Of a stretch of DNA of 64,000 nucleotides, positions 1 through 8,925 are shown in pieces (positions within the stretch are counted from its first letter, which is position 1; the number at the start of each line of letters is the position of its first letter). Location of the stretch: positions 124,001 to 188,000 of the forward strand of contig NZ_JAJKBJ010000005.1 of assembly GCF_023618015.1 (NCBI RefSeq), read 5' to 3'. This stretch comes from Legionella maioricensis. Its GTDB lineage: Bacteria > Pseudomonadota > Gammaproteobacteria > Legionellales > Legionellaceae. The translations under genes were made by a program, and so were the position numbers. The notes under the pieces were generated by a model. That model saw only the letters and a list, made by a program, of their open reading frames with translations, did not search any database and had not been told where the DNA came from.

Positions 1-1095
1 TCTGACTCCCGCAATATCTGGACGTTTTGCTAGCCACAAAAACAGCTTCAGTAGTGCTTGAGGATGCTGATTAAATACCCGCATATTGCGGACTTCGATA
101 TAGTTATTTGATAATTGGAATTCGTTATCCAGATGAGTTAGTTTTTGTTTTTGATGATGAACAATGGTTTCATCAAACCATTGTAAGAGCATTTCATTGA
201 GCTCTCTATTGCGTTTAATGACTTTAAAATAGTCCTTCATAAATTGTTCTATGGCTAAGGAGTGGGGGCCATCTGTATAACCAAAAACCTGAGCCAGCTT
301 CACTTGATAGTCAAAGGACAAACGTTCTTCCGGTTTTTCTGCAAGCATATGCAAGGCAAAACGAACTCTCCAGAGGAAATGTTGGCAATAGGTCAGTTCT
401 TCATATTCTTTATCAGTAATAAATCCATAGCTTATTCCATCTGCTAATTTTTTTACATTAAAGTGGCGTTTACTGATACTGAGTAATACTTGTAAATCAC
501 GTAATCCACCAGGTCCATATTTAACATTCGGTTCGAGGTTATAAGCAGTTTCCCCGTATTTGGCATAACGGTTTTTCTGTTCTTTTTGTTTGGCGAAAAA
601 ATACTCATGGCTTGGCCACATGTGAAGAGGGTGCGTTTGATAGATTAATTCCTCCATTAAAGCACCGCGACCACATAATAAATACATATCCATAATACTG
701 GAGATAACACTTAAATCCTGAGCTGCCAGTTCAGCACAGGATTGCACATTAGTTATTTGATGACTTACCTCCAGGCCTACATCCCAACAATCCTGAATAA
801 ATGTTTGTGCCCGATGCAACTGTGTTTTAGAGACTTTATCTGTATGAATTAGTAATAAATCAATATCAGAATGAAGTTGCAATTCTCTACGACCATAGCT
901 TCCCAGAGCAAGTAAGCAAAAATGATCACCCAGATCGAGTTTGTTGTTAACAAATAAATTAATTAAAATAGAGTCAATAAAGACAGCTAATTTACGAGTA
1001 ATGGTACTGATATTAGCTTTTTGAGTGAACTCAGCGCACAGTTCTTCCTTGAACTGTTTAATGGTATTTTTAAGGCTATGATTATCGTTCTTCAT
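1..1095 (-). CDS. glnD: GlnD, PII uridylyltransferase/uridylyl-removing enzyme, N-terminal part (gene runs off the window)
   Basis: Bifunctional enzyme that uridylylates and deuridylylates PII proteins in response to glutamine. The reverse strand reads without interruption for 365 codons from an ATG at 1095. Near residue 70 it carries the nucleotidyltransferase motif GSYGRRELQLHSDIDLLLIH, whose DID metal-binding core is intact, and later the GlnD-typical NLEPNVKYGPGGLRDLQ. The C-terminal HD and ACT domains would lie left of the window. The start overlaps the last 14 bp of map in another frame, so the two genes are probably co-transcribed with translational coupling; no strong Shine-Dalgarno site is seen. 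Family identification is firm; the exact start is less so. Confidence 0.9.
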   Translation of the reverse strand, partial: MKNDNHSLKNTIKQFKEELCAEFTQKANISTITRKLAVFIDSILINLFVNNKLDLGDHFCLLALGSYGRRELQLHSDIDLLLIHTDKVSKTQLHRAQTFIQDCWDVGLEVSHQITNVQSCAELAAQDLSVISSIMDMYLLCGRGALMEELIYQTHPLHMWPSHEYFFAKQKEQKNRYAKYGETAYNLEPNVKYGPGGLRDLQVLLSISKRHFNVKKLADGISYGFITDKEYEELTYCQHFLWRVRFALHMLAEKPEERLSFDYQVKLAQVFGYTDGPHSLAIEQFMKDYFKVIKRNRELNEMLLQWFDETIVHHQKQKLTHLDNEFQLSNNYIEVRNMRVFNQHPQALLKLFLWLAKRPDIAGVR

Positions 1096-1846
1096 TGCGC
1101 AGAGTTAAAATTTCAACACCAGTATCAGTGACGAGGAGGGTATGTTCCCACTGAGCTGAGAGGCTATGATCTTTAGTCACTACAGTCCAATTATCAGGTA
1201 ACAAGCGTGTTTGATGCTTACCAATGTTAACCATGGGCTCAATGGTAAAAGTCATTCCGGGTACCAGACTCATTCCTGTTCCGGGTACGCCATAATGCAA
1301 TACTTGGGGATCTTCATGAAATACGCGACCAATACCGTGACCGCAATAATCGCGCACTACAGAACAACGATTTTTTTCAGCGTGTTGCTGAATGGCATAA
1401 CCTATGTCACCTAACAAAGCGCCTGGTTTGACCATATCGATTCCGATAAACAAACAATCATGAGCAATTTGCACGACATGTTTGGCCTTAACGGAAGGGG
1501 TGCCGACAATAAACATTTTACTGCTATCGCCATGGTATTCATCTTTAATAACGGTTACATCAATATTGATGATGTCGCCATTTTTTAAAGTCTTTTTTCC
1601 GGGTATTCCATGACAGACTACATGATTTATAGAGGTACAAATCGATTTAGGAAATCCGTTATAATTCAAGGGGGCAGGAATGGCTTTTTGCACATTAACA
1701 ATATAATCATGACAAATAGTATTTAGCTCATCAGTGCTTACTCCCTCTTGAACATAAGGTCCAATCATTTCAAGCACTTCACCTGCAAGTCGGCCAGCAA
1801 CACGCATTTTTTCTATTTCATCAGCTATTTTAATTGTAACGGCCAT
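1082..1846 (-). CDS. map: Methionine aminopeptidase type I
   Basis: Cytosolic metalloenzyme that removes the initiator methionine from nascent proteins. The 254-aa length is that of bacterial type Ia enzymes. The five metal ligands can be placed: the two Asp in NIDVTVIKDEYHGDSS, the His in GHGIGRVFHEDPQ, the Glu in TIEPMVN and a C-terminal Glu. The substrate-binding His lies in VCHGIPGKKTLKNGD. In many proteobacteria map sits beside rpsB-tsf; here the two are about 13 kb apart, separated by the accessory genes that begin with romA. It lies directly upstream of glnD and overlaps it. Confidence 0.96.
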   Translation of the reverse strand: MAVTIKIADEIEKMRVAGRLAGEVLEMIGPYVQEGVSTDELNTICHDYIVNVQKAIPAPLNYNGFPKSICTSINHVVCHGIPGKKTLKNGDIINIDVTVIKDEYHGDSSKMFIVGTPSVKAKHVVQIAHDCLFIGIDMVKPGALLGDIGYAIQQHAEKNRCSVVRDYCGHGIGRVFHEDPQVLHYGVPGTGMSLVPGMTFTIEPMVNIGKHQTRLLPDNWTVVTKDHSLSAQWEHTLLVTDTGVEILTLRNEER

Positions 1847-2155
1847 TATCTATATCCAAAAATAAAAAATTAAAACTTAGAAACGCGCCCATTGTTCATT
1901 GTAAAATTTAATTCAACCAGTTGATTATCTAAGCACTAGCTCACTAAATAAACATTGATACTGGGACATTTAATAATGTTAGCACATGCAATAGTTGAGC
2001 AACAGTCTTCAATTAATGATTTCAAAACTTGATTCTTGAAGAAAATAGTGGTCGAGCGATAGATTTTATTTTTAATTGAGTTGAAAAATAGACTCCTGTA
2101 CCAAAGTTTAATACAGCTCTGAACTTAATCAATAAATGATAGCAAAATACCCTTA

Positions 2156-2184
2156 TTGTAAACAATTGCATCACAATGTATAAT
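2156..2184 (+). promoter_or_regulatory. Sigma-70-type promoter for the SET-domain gene
   Basis: TTGTAA at 2156-2161 and a perfect TATAAT at 2179-2184 are separated by 17 bp. Transcription would start near 2191, leaving about 23 nt before the ATG at 2214 and only about 11 nt before the alternative TTG at 2202. This supports the ATG. The rest of the 1847-2213 intergenic stretch is AT-rich and shows no clear tandem PmrA box. Confidence 0.6.
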
Positions 2185-2213
2185 GTTGCAATTTTTTACT
2201 CTTGGAATTAACT

Positions 2214-3845
2214 ATGCCCAAACAAAGCGAACGGACCAAACCGATAAGAACACGTAAAGCCCCTGCTTTCTTGAAAGATTACGAAACCAACTTTCCTATA
2301 AAGAAAGCACTGCAGAATACGGTAAAAACCGTTTCATCTAAAGCGACTTCCTCAGTTAAATTTAAAAAAACGCAAGGAAGAAAGAAATCAGTCATTGTGC
2401 CCCAGTCATTTTTTTCTTTGCCTAAAGTAAGAAAGGTATCAAAAAATGACAGCGTGACTAATTGGGCGAGAATAGTGCGAGAGCTTGGCATCGATAATAT
2501 GGAGACAAAAGATTATATTCCTTCAGATTTAGATAAGTCAGGATGGGTTTCTGTTAAATCAGTGAATTTGCTGAGTAAGCATGGGGGCCGAGGTTTATTT
2601 GCAGAACAAGATATACCCGCAGGCACTTGTATTGGTGTTTATACAGGTGAGGTTTATTCTTCTCAACAGGAATTTAACGAGTACTTAGCAACCCATATTG
2701 GGACTGATAACAGTTATGCAATGAGTATTGGTGGGAGAGTCATTGATGCTGCTAAAAAAGGTAATTTTACTCGTTATATCAATTTCTCTGACAGTCAGGA
2801 CAATGTGGAGTTTGTTGAAGGAATATTTAACGGTCATAAAGTAGTAAAAGTCAAAACAACCAAGGAGATAAGTAAAGGGCAACAATTGCTTGTCAATTAC
2901 AATACATATGACGAGCGTGCTTCGAAGCTTTATTATTTCCTTAATCCGTGTGATGGATGGCAATCTGCAGCTGAATTATATGAAGAACATTCAGTGCTAT
3001 ATCAGTTAATCAAAACGCCCTTCAGTTCGAATTTATTTAAACTGAGGAAAAACTGCAATTTATATGTAACCAGCATGGGTAAGGCCATACTGGAAGGTAA
3101 AATCATTTCAGGTAAAGAAGAACTACCCGATGCTGAGAGTGTTAATCTGCCTTTTTTAAAATCAAACTCAACTAAAGCTGTTTTAGGCTTTGATGTGGCT
3201 GATGCGTTTACTCCACTGATGCTGGCTTGTTACCTTGGGCAATTAGAAAACGTAGAACTGTTGATTGGACTAAATGCTAATATTGACCAGCAACAGAATC
3301 ATTCAGGAAATTGTGCTTTATTTTTTGCTTTAGAAGGCTATGCTGCAGCATCAGATTCCACAACGCCGTTTTTAAAAATTATGCAACTCTTGATAAAAAA
3401 ACAGGCTAATATATTCGTCCATGACCGAGCTGACAGGACCTTCCTTCATAGTGCCGTCTCTGTTCTTTCTGATAAAGATTTCAAGACAATAATGATTCTA
3501 ATAAAGAAACAAGGACATATTGATTTTGCCCATTTGTTTGATTATGTTGATGAGGATGATTGTGATATTTTCATGTCTTGTCTTAAGGACAAATCTTTTG
3601 TTAAGACTCGTATTTTACTTGATCTGTTCCCTACTTATTTTAAAGAAAACAGTTCTAGGCAGAAAAAACTCTTTTGTAATGTTGCATATAAAAAAGCAAT
3701 TGAGGATTATGATGAAGGAGAAAAAGCTATTCTCTTGAAACTTCTTGGGAATAAAAAATATACAGTTCCATCCGCGTTTTTGGAGGCACTAGCTCCTGAG
3801 GAAGAAAATGACTATTCTGATGAATCTTCATTCAGTGTTGGATAA
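2214..3845 (+). CDS. romA: RomA/LegAS4-like SET-domain histone methyltransferase effector with ankyrin repeats
   Basis: Likely Dot/Icm effector acting in the host nucleus; the L. pneumophila family methylates histone H3 (K14 reported for RomA, K4 for LegAS4). The first ~60 residues are Lys/Arg-rich (RTKPIRTRKAP, FKKTQGRKKS), fitting nuclear localisation. The SET domain lies at about residues 115-240: GRGLFAEQDIPAG, GVYTGEVYS, then TRYINFSDSQDN (an RYINxS equivalent of RFxNHS) and LLVNYNTYDE. Ankyrin-like repeats follow from about residue 320 (DAFTPLMLACYLGQLENVELL; NCALFFAL). The C-terminus PEEENDYSDESS is acidic, as in E-block secretion signals. ATG 2214 is preferred over TTG 2202 because GGA lies 7-9 nt upstream and the promoter is very close. 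Confidence 0.9.
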   Translation: MPKQSERTKPIRTRKAPAFLKDYETNFPIKKALQNTVKTVSSKATSSVKFKKTQGRKKSVIVPQSFFSLPKVRKVSKNDSVTNWARIVRELGIDNMETKDYIPSDLDKSGWVSVKSVNLLSKHGGRGLFAEQDIPAGTCIGVYTGEVYSSQQEFNEYLATHIGTDNSYAMSIGGRVIDAAKKGNFTRYINFSDSQDNVEFVEGIFNGHKVVKVKTTKEISKGQQLLVNYNTYDERASKLYYFLNPCDGWQSAAELYEEHSVLYQLIKTPFSSNLFKLRKNCNLYVTSMGKAILEGKIISGKEELPDAESVNLPFLKSNSTKAVLGFDVADAFTPLMLACYLGQLENVELLIGLNANIDQQQNHSGNCALFFALEGYAAASDSTTPFLKIMQLLIKKQANIFVHDRADRTFLHSAVSVLSDKDFKTIMILIKKQGHIDFAHLFDYVDEDDCDIFMSCLKDKSFVKTRILLDLFPTYFKENSSRQKKLFCNVAYKKAIEDYDEGEKAILLKLLGNKKYTVPSAFLEALAPEEENDYSDESSFSVG

Positions 3846-3968
3846 CGTACGAAGAAACCACTCATTCTTTATGAATGTGTAGTGGATGGTTGGGCTTATA
3901 GACCGATAGGGCGTTTGTAAGTCCTTATATCACGATTCATTATTTTTACCTCGATTAGAATTATACTG

Positions 3969-4472
3969 CTAAAGCTCTTCTTGTTGGGAACAACTTAATT
4001 CGATAGGGTGGCTCAAATATGCTTTGGGGTCGGATTTACTGCGTGGATCTGCCCCATCATATATTGCTTTGTATTGAGCGCGATAGCCATGGGGTGTTTG
4101 GGTGTATTTTACCGAATCTGGGAGAGCATAAAATTGTCCCATAAAAACATCTCCAACTCCATCAACGTTCACTACAAAATATAGGGTAAACACTTTTTTA
4201 TTTAAGGCCTCAACTACAAAAAGGTTACCTTGTTTTTCATGATTTGAACAATTGGGATCCTTGCATTTATCAATATAACTAAGAGTGGCATTTTCCATTT
4301 TTATCTTTAAATCATAACCTTCACCGCGCGGATATCCAGAAATAATCATATTGGGTGAAGAGGTTGATTTGCAATCAAGATTCAGCTGCGGAGTCCCTGC
4401 TATTGCAGGGATGGAATATTCCAAGAACAATAGCAGGCTCAATGAAGATTTGGTAATCATTGATTTTTTCAT
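3969..4472 (-). CDS. Exported protein of unknown function
   Basis: 167 aa. The N-terminus MKKSMITKSSLSLLLFLEYSIPAIAG is a Sec signal peptide with likely cleavage after AIA-G. The mature part has four or more cysteines (LDC, DKCKDPNCSN, LSCSQQ), so disulfides in the periplasm or outside the cell are likely. I recognise no family. A good Shine-Dalgarno AAGGAG lies about 9 nt upstream of the ATG. It is convergent with romA and divergent from the ABC-F gene. The coding call is good; the function is unknown. Confidence 0.75.
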   Translation of the reverse strand: MKKSMITKSSLSLLLFLEYSIPAIAGTPQLNLDCKSTSSPNMIISGYPRGEGYDLKIKMENATLSYIDKCKDPNCSNHEKQGNLFVVEALNKKVFTLYFVVNVDGVGDVFMGQFYALPDSVKYTQTPHGYRAQYKAIYDGADPRSKSDPKAYLSHPIELSCSQQEEL

Positions 4473-4648
4473 CGCTAAAACTCCTTTTCTAAGACTTTAA
4501 AAAGGGAACGTCAAACACCCTTCTTTGGTTAATTATAAATATAGCCTATTACAAGAACAGACAGCATCTGATTCATTTTATCCATCCAACATGGCCAGTG
4601 TTCTGAGGGCGCGTCACCTTTAGACGATGAACAATTTTCCTATCGCTA

Positions 4649-4676
4649 CCTACGCCCCGCGGCCGCGGGGCGTAGG
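4649..4676. repeat. Perfect 28-bp GC-rich palindrome in AT-rich DNA
   Basis: The 14-bp half-site CCTACGCCCCGCGG is followed by its exact complement with no loop, giving a NotI-type core. It lies in the 403-bp gap between two divergent genes, so it is not a terminator of either. No T-run follows. It could be a REP-like dispersed repeat or a protein-binding site. The rest of this gap is AT-rich upstream sequence of the ABC-F gene. Confidence 0.8.
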
Positions 4677-4875
4677 GTTTGTTCTAAACAATTAAAAACA
4701 TGAGTGTTACGGTGTTTGATTTTATTTTTCGTGTTATGAACATTCCCCCTCAATTATCGTGCTAATTGATCTAAATAGTGTTAAACTTGCACAACAATAA
4801 GCACGAAATGAATTTAATTTAATCTTTTTGGTTAATTATTGAGTTAATTCTGGTTCATTAAATGAGGCTGGGTAA

Positions 4876-6483
4876 ATGTTAGATGTAAGAAGTATAAGTA
4901 TGCAGTTTGGACCTAAATCATTGTTCCAAAATGTGGACTTAATATTGTTGCCCACGCAGCGTTATGGCGTTGTCGGTGCAAATGGTACAGGTAAATCTAC
5001 TTTTCTGAAGATATTAGCAGGTGAAGAACAAGCTTCAAATGGTAGCGTTGAAAAAGCCAAGGATCTTAAAATAGGCATTTTAAAACAAGATCATTTTCGT
5101 TATGAAGAAGACCGTCTCATCGATGTTGTGATTCGAGGGAATAATGTTTTATGGGATGCCTTGATTGAAAAAGATCAATTGTATTCTAAAGAACACTTCA
5201 CTGAAGAAGATGGTTATCGTCTGAGTGAATTAGAAGAAATTGTAATGAATCAGGGCGGTTATGAAGCCGAAGCTGTGGCAAAAAATTTATTACTTGGTCT
5301 TGGTATCGCTGAAAAATTCCACTATGGTCCTCTTAGCGCCTTATCAGGGGGGTATAAATTACGCGTTTTACTCGCTCAAGTACTTTACCAACAGCCCGAC
5401 ATTATGTTACTGGATGAACCAACTAACCATTTGGATATTTTATCCATAGCCTGGTTGGAGGAATTTCTGAAATCATCGTTCAAAGGATTATTGATTTTTA
5501 TATCTCATGATCGCAGCTTTCTTAATAATATATCCACGAATATTCTCGATATTGATTATGATACAGTACTTGATTATCCTGGAAACTATGACAAATTTTG
5601 TTTTGCCAAAGAAGAGCGTTTACGTCTAAAGCAAAGTGAGTTGAAAAATCAAGAAAAAAGAATTGAAGCGTTGCAAGGATTTGTTGACCGTTTTGGCGCA
5701 AAGGCAAGCAAAGCCAGCCAGGCCGCTTCGCGGCAAAAAATGATTGACCGCATAGAGCTGGTTGAAATTAAAGAGTCCAATATTTTTAAACCCTATTTCA
5801 ATTTTCATCAGAAAAAACCTTCGGGGAAATCAGTTATTAAAGTAGAGAGCCTCCATAAACGGTTTGATGAGCGAGTATTGTTAAATGATGTCTCATTTAC
5901 CATACAGCGCAGTGATAAATGCGCCATTATTGGACCCAATGGTATCGGAAAATCAACCTTACTAAAAATCTTATTAAATGAGCTACAGTCGGATCTTGGG
6001 ACTTTCGAATGGAGTGATACCGTAAGTGTTGGTTATTTTGCTCAGGATTATCGAACTCAACTAGTTCCTGAACAAACAGTATGGGAATGGATGGAAGATA
6101 ATATAGCCGCGCCAGCTCAAGAAATCAGGAAAGTATTAGGTCAGGCTCTCTTTCGAGGCACTGATGTAGATAAAAAGATTGCTATGTTAAGCGGGGGAGA
6201 GTCTGCTCGCCTGATTATGGCCAAATTGATTTTAGAGAAGCATAATGTACTCATCTTCGATGAGCCTACGAACCATTTGGATCTTGAATCTATTGATGCT
6301 TTAATAGAAGCCATACAGCAATTTCCTGGGGCGGTATTATTTGTTAGCCATAATCGTTATTTTATTGATCATATTTCAACGCGTGTTTTAGTGTTAACGG
6401 AACAATATGGGGTACAGAATTACTTGGGTAATTATAACGACTATTTAGAGCAATTTGGCAAAGACTATCTTGCCACGGCATAA
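4876..6483 (+). CDS. ybiT: ABC-F family ATPase, YbiT type
   Basis: Soluble tandem ATPase that acts on ribosomes; no membrane segments are present. The 535-aa length and the pattern throughout match YbiT. Domain 1 has Walker A GANGTGKST (about residues 34-42), signature LSGGYKLR and Walker B MLLDEPTNHLD. The linker is rich in Lys, Arg and Gln (SKASQAASRQKMIDRIE), the P-site tRNA interaction region of ABC-F proteins. Domain 2 has GPNGIGKST, LSGGESARL and LIFDEPTNHLD. Both catalytic Glu residues are present. It is apparently monocistronic. The family call is firm; an antibiotic-resistance role is not implied. Confidence 0.9.
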   Translation: MLDVRSISMQFGPKSLFQNVDLILLPTQRYGVVGANGTGKSTFLKILAGEEQASNGSVEKAKDLKIGILKQDHFRYEEDRLIDVVIRGNNVLWDALIEKDQLYSKEHFTEEDGYRLSELEEIVMNQGGYEAEAVAKNLLLGLGIAEKFHYGPLSALSGGYKLRVLLAQVLYQQPDIMLLDEPTNHLDILSIAWLEEFLKSSFKGLLIFISHDRSFLNNISTNILDIDYDTVLDYPGNYDKFCFAKEERLRLKQSELKNQEKRIEALQGFVDRFGAKASKASQAASRQKMIDRIELVEIKESNIFKPYFNFHQKKPSGKSVIKVESLHKRFDERVLLNDVSFTIQRSDKCAIIGPNGIGKSTLLKILLNELQSDLGTFEWSDTVSVGYFAQDYRTQLVPEQTVWEWMEDNIAAPAQEIRKVLGQALFRGTDVDKKIAMLSGGESARLIMAKLILEKHNVLIFDEPTNHLDLESIDALIEAIQQFPGAVLFVSHNRYFIDHISTRVLVLTEQYGVQNYLGNYNDYLEQFGKDYLATA

Positions 6484-6625
6484 AAAAAATACATATGATG
6501 TAGGCATGCTATACTGACGATACAGGTTTTCTGTATAAGAGAAGTAGGTGTAGATTGGGCTGAGCGCTATAGGTGTCAAGCTAATAATTTTTGTTGTTTA
6601 ACTACAAACAAGTTACATGAATATA

Positions 6626-6700
6626 TGTCATCCCCGCATAGGTGATGATCCATTTTTGTACTAAAACAGGAATGGATTCCCGCCTGAGGGGAAAAACAAT
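6626..6700. repeat. Imperfect inverted repeat of the dispersed intergenic family
   Basis: From about 6626 the text TGTCATCCCCGC...GGATTCCCGCCTGAGGGG forms an imperfect hairpin around ATCCATTTTTG...CAGGAATGGAT. It resembles the short palindromic elements common between genes of many proteobacteria and occupies part of the 283-bp gap between the ABC-F and beta-lactamase-family genes. No coding potential is seen. Confidence 0.5.
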
Positions 6701-6766
6701 GACTTAATTTATGGGGCTTGACCCTATCCACAGTTCCCATTTTAAGTATTAAGGAAGAGACTTATT

Positions 6767-7858
6767 ATGATATTAAAGCGTTCCCTTAAATCCATTGGTT
6801 CTTTGGTTATTTTATTAACCATTTTTTTATCGCCGTCTGTTCAGGCCGCTGGCGATGATGCCGTTAGTCAATTGATGGCCAAAACTGCTAAACCTTTTAT
6901 TTCTGATAAACAAATTCCCGGGGCAGCGATTGCAATTTATTATAATGGCCAAGATTATTATTTTAATTATGGGTTTGCAGATCAGAATAAAACCACCCCG
7001 ATTACTGAAAACACTATTTTCGAATTAGCCTCCATCACCAAAATTTTTGTTACTACTTTATTGGCGATTGAAGTACAGGCAGGCAAGTTGAGTCTGAATG
7101 ATCCGATAGTGAAGTACATTCCTAAACTGGCAAATACCCAAGGTTTACCAATTAATAAAGTACAGGTTGTCAATCTGGCAACTCATACGGCAAGTTTCCC
7201 ACGACAAATGGAACAATTTGGAGTTGGCAAAGGAAATATTAAGGCCTTTTTTAATCGCTTAAAAACCTGGCAGCCTCAAGTGCCTATTGGCAGTCAATAT
7301 AAATATTCCAATATCAGTTTTGGACTATTAGGTTTTGTTTTAGTAAAAGCGACAGGTGAACCATTAGCTCGCTTACTCAGTGAAAATATTACCCAACCTT
7401 TAGGAATGAATAACACCTATTTTACATTACCTCAAGACAGGTGGGCACTTCAGGCGCAAGGTTATCGCCCTAATCATAATCTTGCTCCTCGTTATGTTCC
7501 CGCCAATTTTTTGGGAGGTGGCGCTTTGCGCTCCTCCGCAGCAGATTTACTGAAGTTTATGAAAGCGAATTTAGGGATTAAAGTGGCGCAAGCTTCACCG
7601 CAATTACTATCTGCAATGGAATTGGCTCAACAACCTTACTTTGTTGTTAAACCCGGATTTGTTATGGGTTTAGGGTGGCAGCGTGTCAGACATGGCCAAG
7701 GATTGCTCATTACCAAGAATGGTGGCAACATAGGGTTTAGCACGTTTATTGGTTTTTCACCATCCAAAAAACTTGGCGTAGTGGTTTTAACTAACCAAGC
7801 TAAAGGCAAGGCGACCTTATTAGGTAATCAAATTTTAAAAGGGTTATTAGGATTATAG
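6767..7858 (+). CDS. Serine beta-lactamase family (class C/AmpH-EstB-like) periplasmic protein
   Basis: Predicted periplasmic serine hydrolase or DD-peptidase of the PF00144 family. A signal peptide ends near PSVQA-AG (about residue 27). The catalytic SxxK is SITK (ELASITKIF) and the YxN is YSN (YKYSNISFG). The third motif, normally KTG or HxG, reads KNGG (ITKNGGNIGFS). The 363-aa length is near AmpC. The altered third motif makes it closer to AmpH/EstB-type proteins than to a proven cephalosporinase, so resistance should not be assumed. AAGGAAGAG precedes the ATG. It is monocistronic. Confidence 0.85.
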   Translation: MILKRSLKSIGSLVILLTIFLSPSVQAAGDDAVSQLMAKTAKPFISDKQIPGAAIAIYYNGQDYYFNYGFADQNKTTPITENTIFELASITKIFVTTLLAIEVQAGKLSLNDPIVKYIPKLANTQGLPINKVQVVNLATHTASFPRQMEQFGVGKGNIKAFFNRLKTWQPQVPIGSQYKYSNISFGLLGFVLVKATGEPLARLLSENITQPLGMNNTYFTLPQDRWALQAQGYRPNHNLAPRYVPANFLGGGALRSSAADLLKFMKANLGIKVAQASPQLLSAMELAQQPYFVVKPGFVMGLGWQRVRHGQGLLITKNGGNIGFSTFIGFSPSKKLGVVVLTNQAKGKATLLGNQILKGLLGL

Positions 7859-7922
7859 GTTATTCTGGCTTAGGCTCTTGCTTATTTATTTTGACTTAAG
7901 AGGAGCCTATTCTAGCGTTAGT

Positions 7923-8073
7923 TAATTCAATTATTCATTCAGCTATAATCCCTCTTTGTGATCTCTTAATAATACATTAATTATTATTTGTTACATTATA
8001 TTCACTGTAAACTCTTAAAAGGCTAATAGGGCAACATTTTGTTCTAAATGAAGAGGGTACAAAGATAACTTAT
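7923..8073 (+). pseudogene. Deletion relic of a paralogue of the 9409-10491 gene
   Basis: Two blocks match the downstream gene. 7923-8025 resembles its 5' region at about 9302-9400 (shared ATTCAATT-TTCATTC, CTCTTAAT, GTTAAT/ATTAATTATT, CTCTCAAAGG/CTCTTAAAAGG). 8037-8073 matches its 3' end at 10433-10470 (TAAATGAAGAGGGTACAAAG is identical). The ~1 kb between these blocks is missing, so this looks like an internally deleted duplicate copy, directly upstream of the CheD-like gene. Confidence 0.6.
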
Positions 8074-8088
8074 TTGTGGGGAGTATAG

Positions 8089-8685
8089 ATGTATCATTTT
8101 TTTCTTGCCGACGATTTACCTTCAGCACTAGAGGTTAAATCAAAGACTTACCAAGTATTAACGAGTCGTGGAGTTATGATTAAAGCTTCCGATGAACATC
8201 AATATGTTCGGACTGATGGGTTGAGGACCTGTGTGGCTTTTGGAATAATTAATCCATTTGATTCTTCCGCTATGTTGATTCATTTTTTTAATCTAAAACA
8301 AGTTCAAAACGATTTAAAGTTATTAGCGGCTCAGTTTATAGAGCAATCATCTTTGGATGAGACGGGGGTAATTATAGTTATTGCTGGAGGGCGTGAGTTT
8401 TTCCCAGGGTCTGTTGATATGTGTGATTATCTTATCAAATTTGCTAAGGAAATCGCGAAAAAAATTCCTGTGACGTTTCGTCTTACGGCGCCTGTGGTTG
8501 CTTCTGATGAAGAGACTTTATCTGTTCAAATTAATCTGCTTACCGGAGATAGTGACATTGCAATCAATCCATCCAATATTGAAGCAGATGATTATTCCAT
8601 TGAATCCATCGACTCAATTATTTTTACTGATATGATAAACGAGGTGGAAGAGAATAAAGCAGTTGCTAGTTGCCAGTTAATTTAG
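8089..8685 (+). CDS. Stand-alone CheD-like protein (putative protein-glutamine deamidase fold)
   Basis: 198 aa, preceded by a strong GGGGAG ribosome site. The segment TDGLRTCVAFGIINPFDSSA through H65 has Thr42, Cys48 and His65. These are spaced +6 and +17 exactly as the catalytic Thr21, Cys27 and His44 of Thermotoga CheD, and the Gly-Leu-x-x-Cys-Val context also matches. IVIAGGREFF corresponds to the CheD IAGGA strand. CheD deamidates chemoreceptor glutamines, but no che gene is nearby, and to my knowledge L. pneumophila lacks a classical chemotaxis system. The C-terminal ~50 residues are extra and acidic (VEENKAVAS). A secreted deamidase or a different substrate is possible; this is inference. 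Remote homology only. Confidence 0.65.
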   Translation: MYHFFLADDLPSALEVKSKTYQVLTSRGVMIKASDEHQYVRTDGLRTCVAFGIINPFDSSAMLIHFFNLKQVQNDLKLLAAQFIEQSSLDETGVIIVIAGGREFFPGSVDMCDYLIKFAKEIAKKIPVTFRLTAPVVASDEETLSVQINLLTGDSDIAINPSNIEADDYSIESIDSIIFTDMINEVEENKAVASCQLI

Positions 8686-8724
8686 ATACAATCCGCATTC
8701 ATGATGATGATGTAGAAGTATGAC

Positions 8725-8898
8725 ATGACACCAGAAAAGCTTGCTCTCTTGATAAATGAAAAATATCCTAAAGAAGTATTTTTTAAACCCAAATACCAAC
8801 CTACTCTAGAAAGTCTCCCTGAAGTGGATCACGAAGATGAAGATGAAGAGGTAGTGGAAGTAGAGGAAGTGAATCATTTGGCTCCTCCTGCCACTTAA
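8725..8898 (+). CDS. Small acidic protein, 57 aa, unknown
   Basis: A short reading frame starts with MTPEKLALLINEKYPKE and continues into a highly acidic run (HEDEDEEVVEVEEV), ending at TAA 8896-8898. It begins 39 bp after the CheD-like gene on the same strand, so the two could be co-transcribed. The ribosome site is weak. The composition is protein-like, but there is no recognised family, so it remains a possible gene. Confidence 0.4.
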   Translation: MTPEKLALLINEKYPKEVFFKPKYQPTLESLPEVDHEDEDEEVVEVEEVNHLAPPAT

Positions 8899-8925
8899 AC
8901 AATGCAAAAATTCGGTCTCCATTTC

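Noticed and set aside
262-447. 61-codon open frame on the plus strand inside glnD
   Set aside because: It is antisense to a clearly coding glnD region and has no ribosome site.
4800-4860. Possible PmrA-like box (GTTAATTAT...GTTAATTCT) upstream of the ABC-F gene
   Set aside because: The spacer is 3 nt rather than 2, and both half sites deviate at the 3' end.
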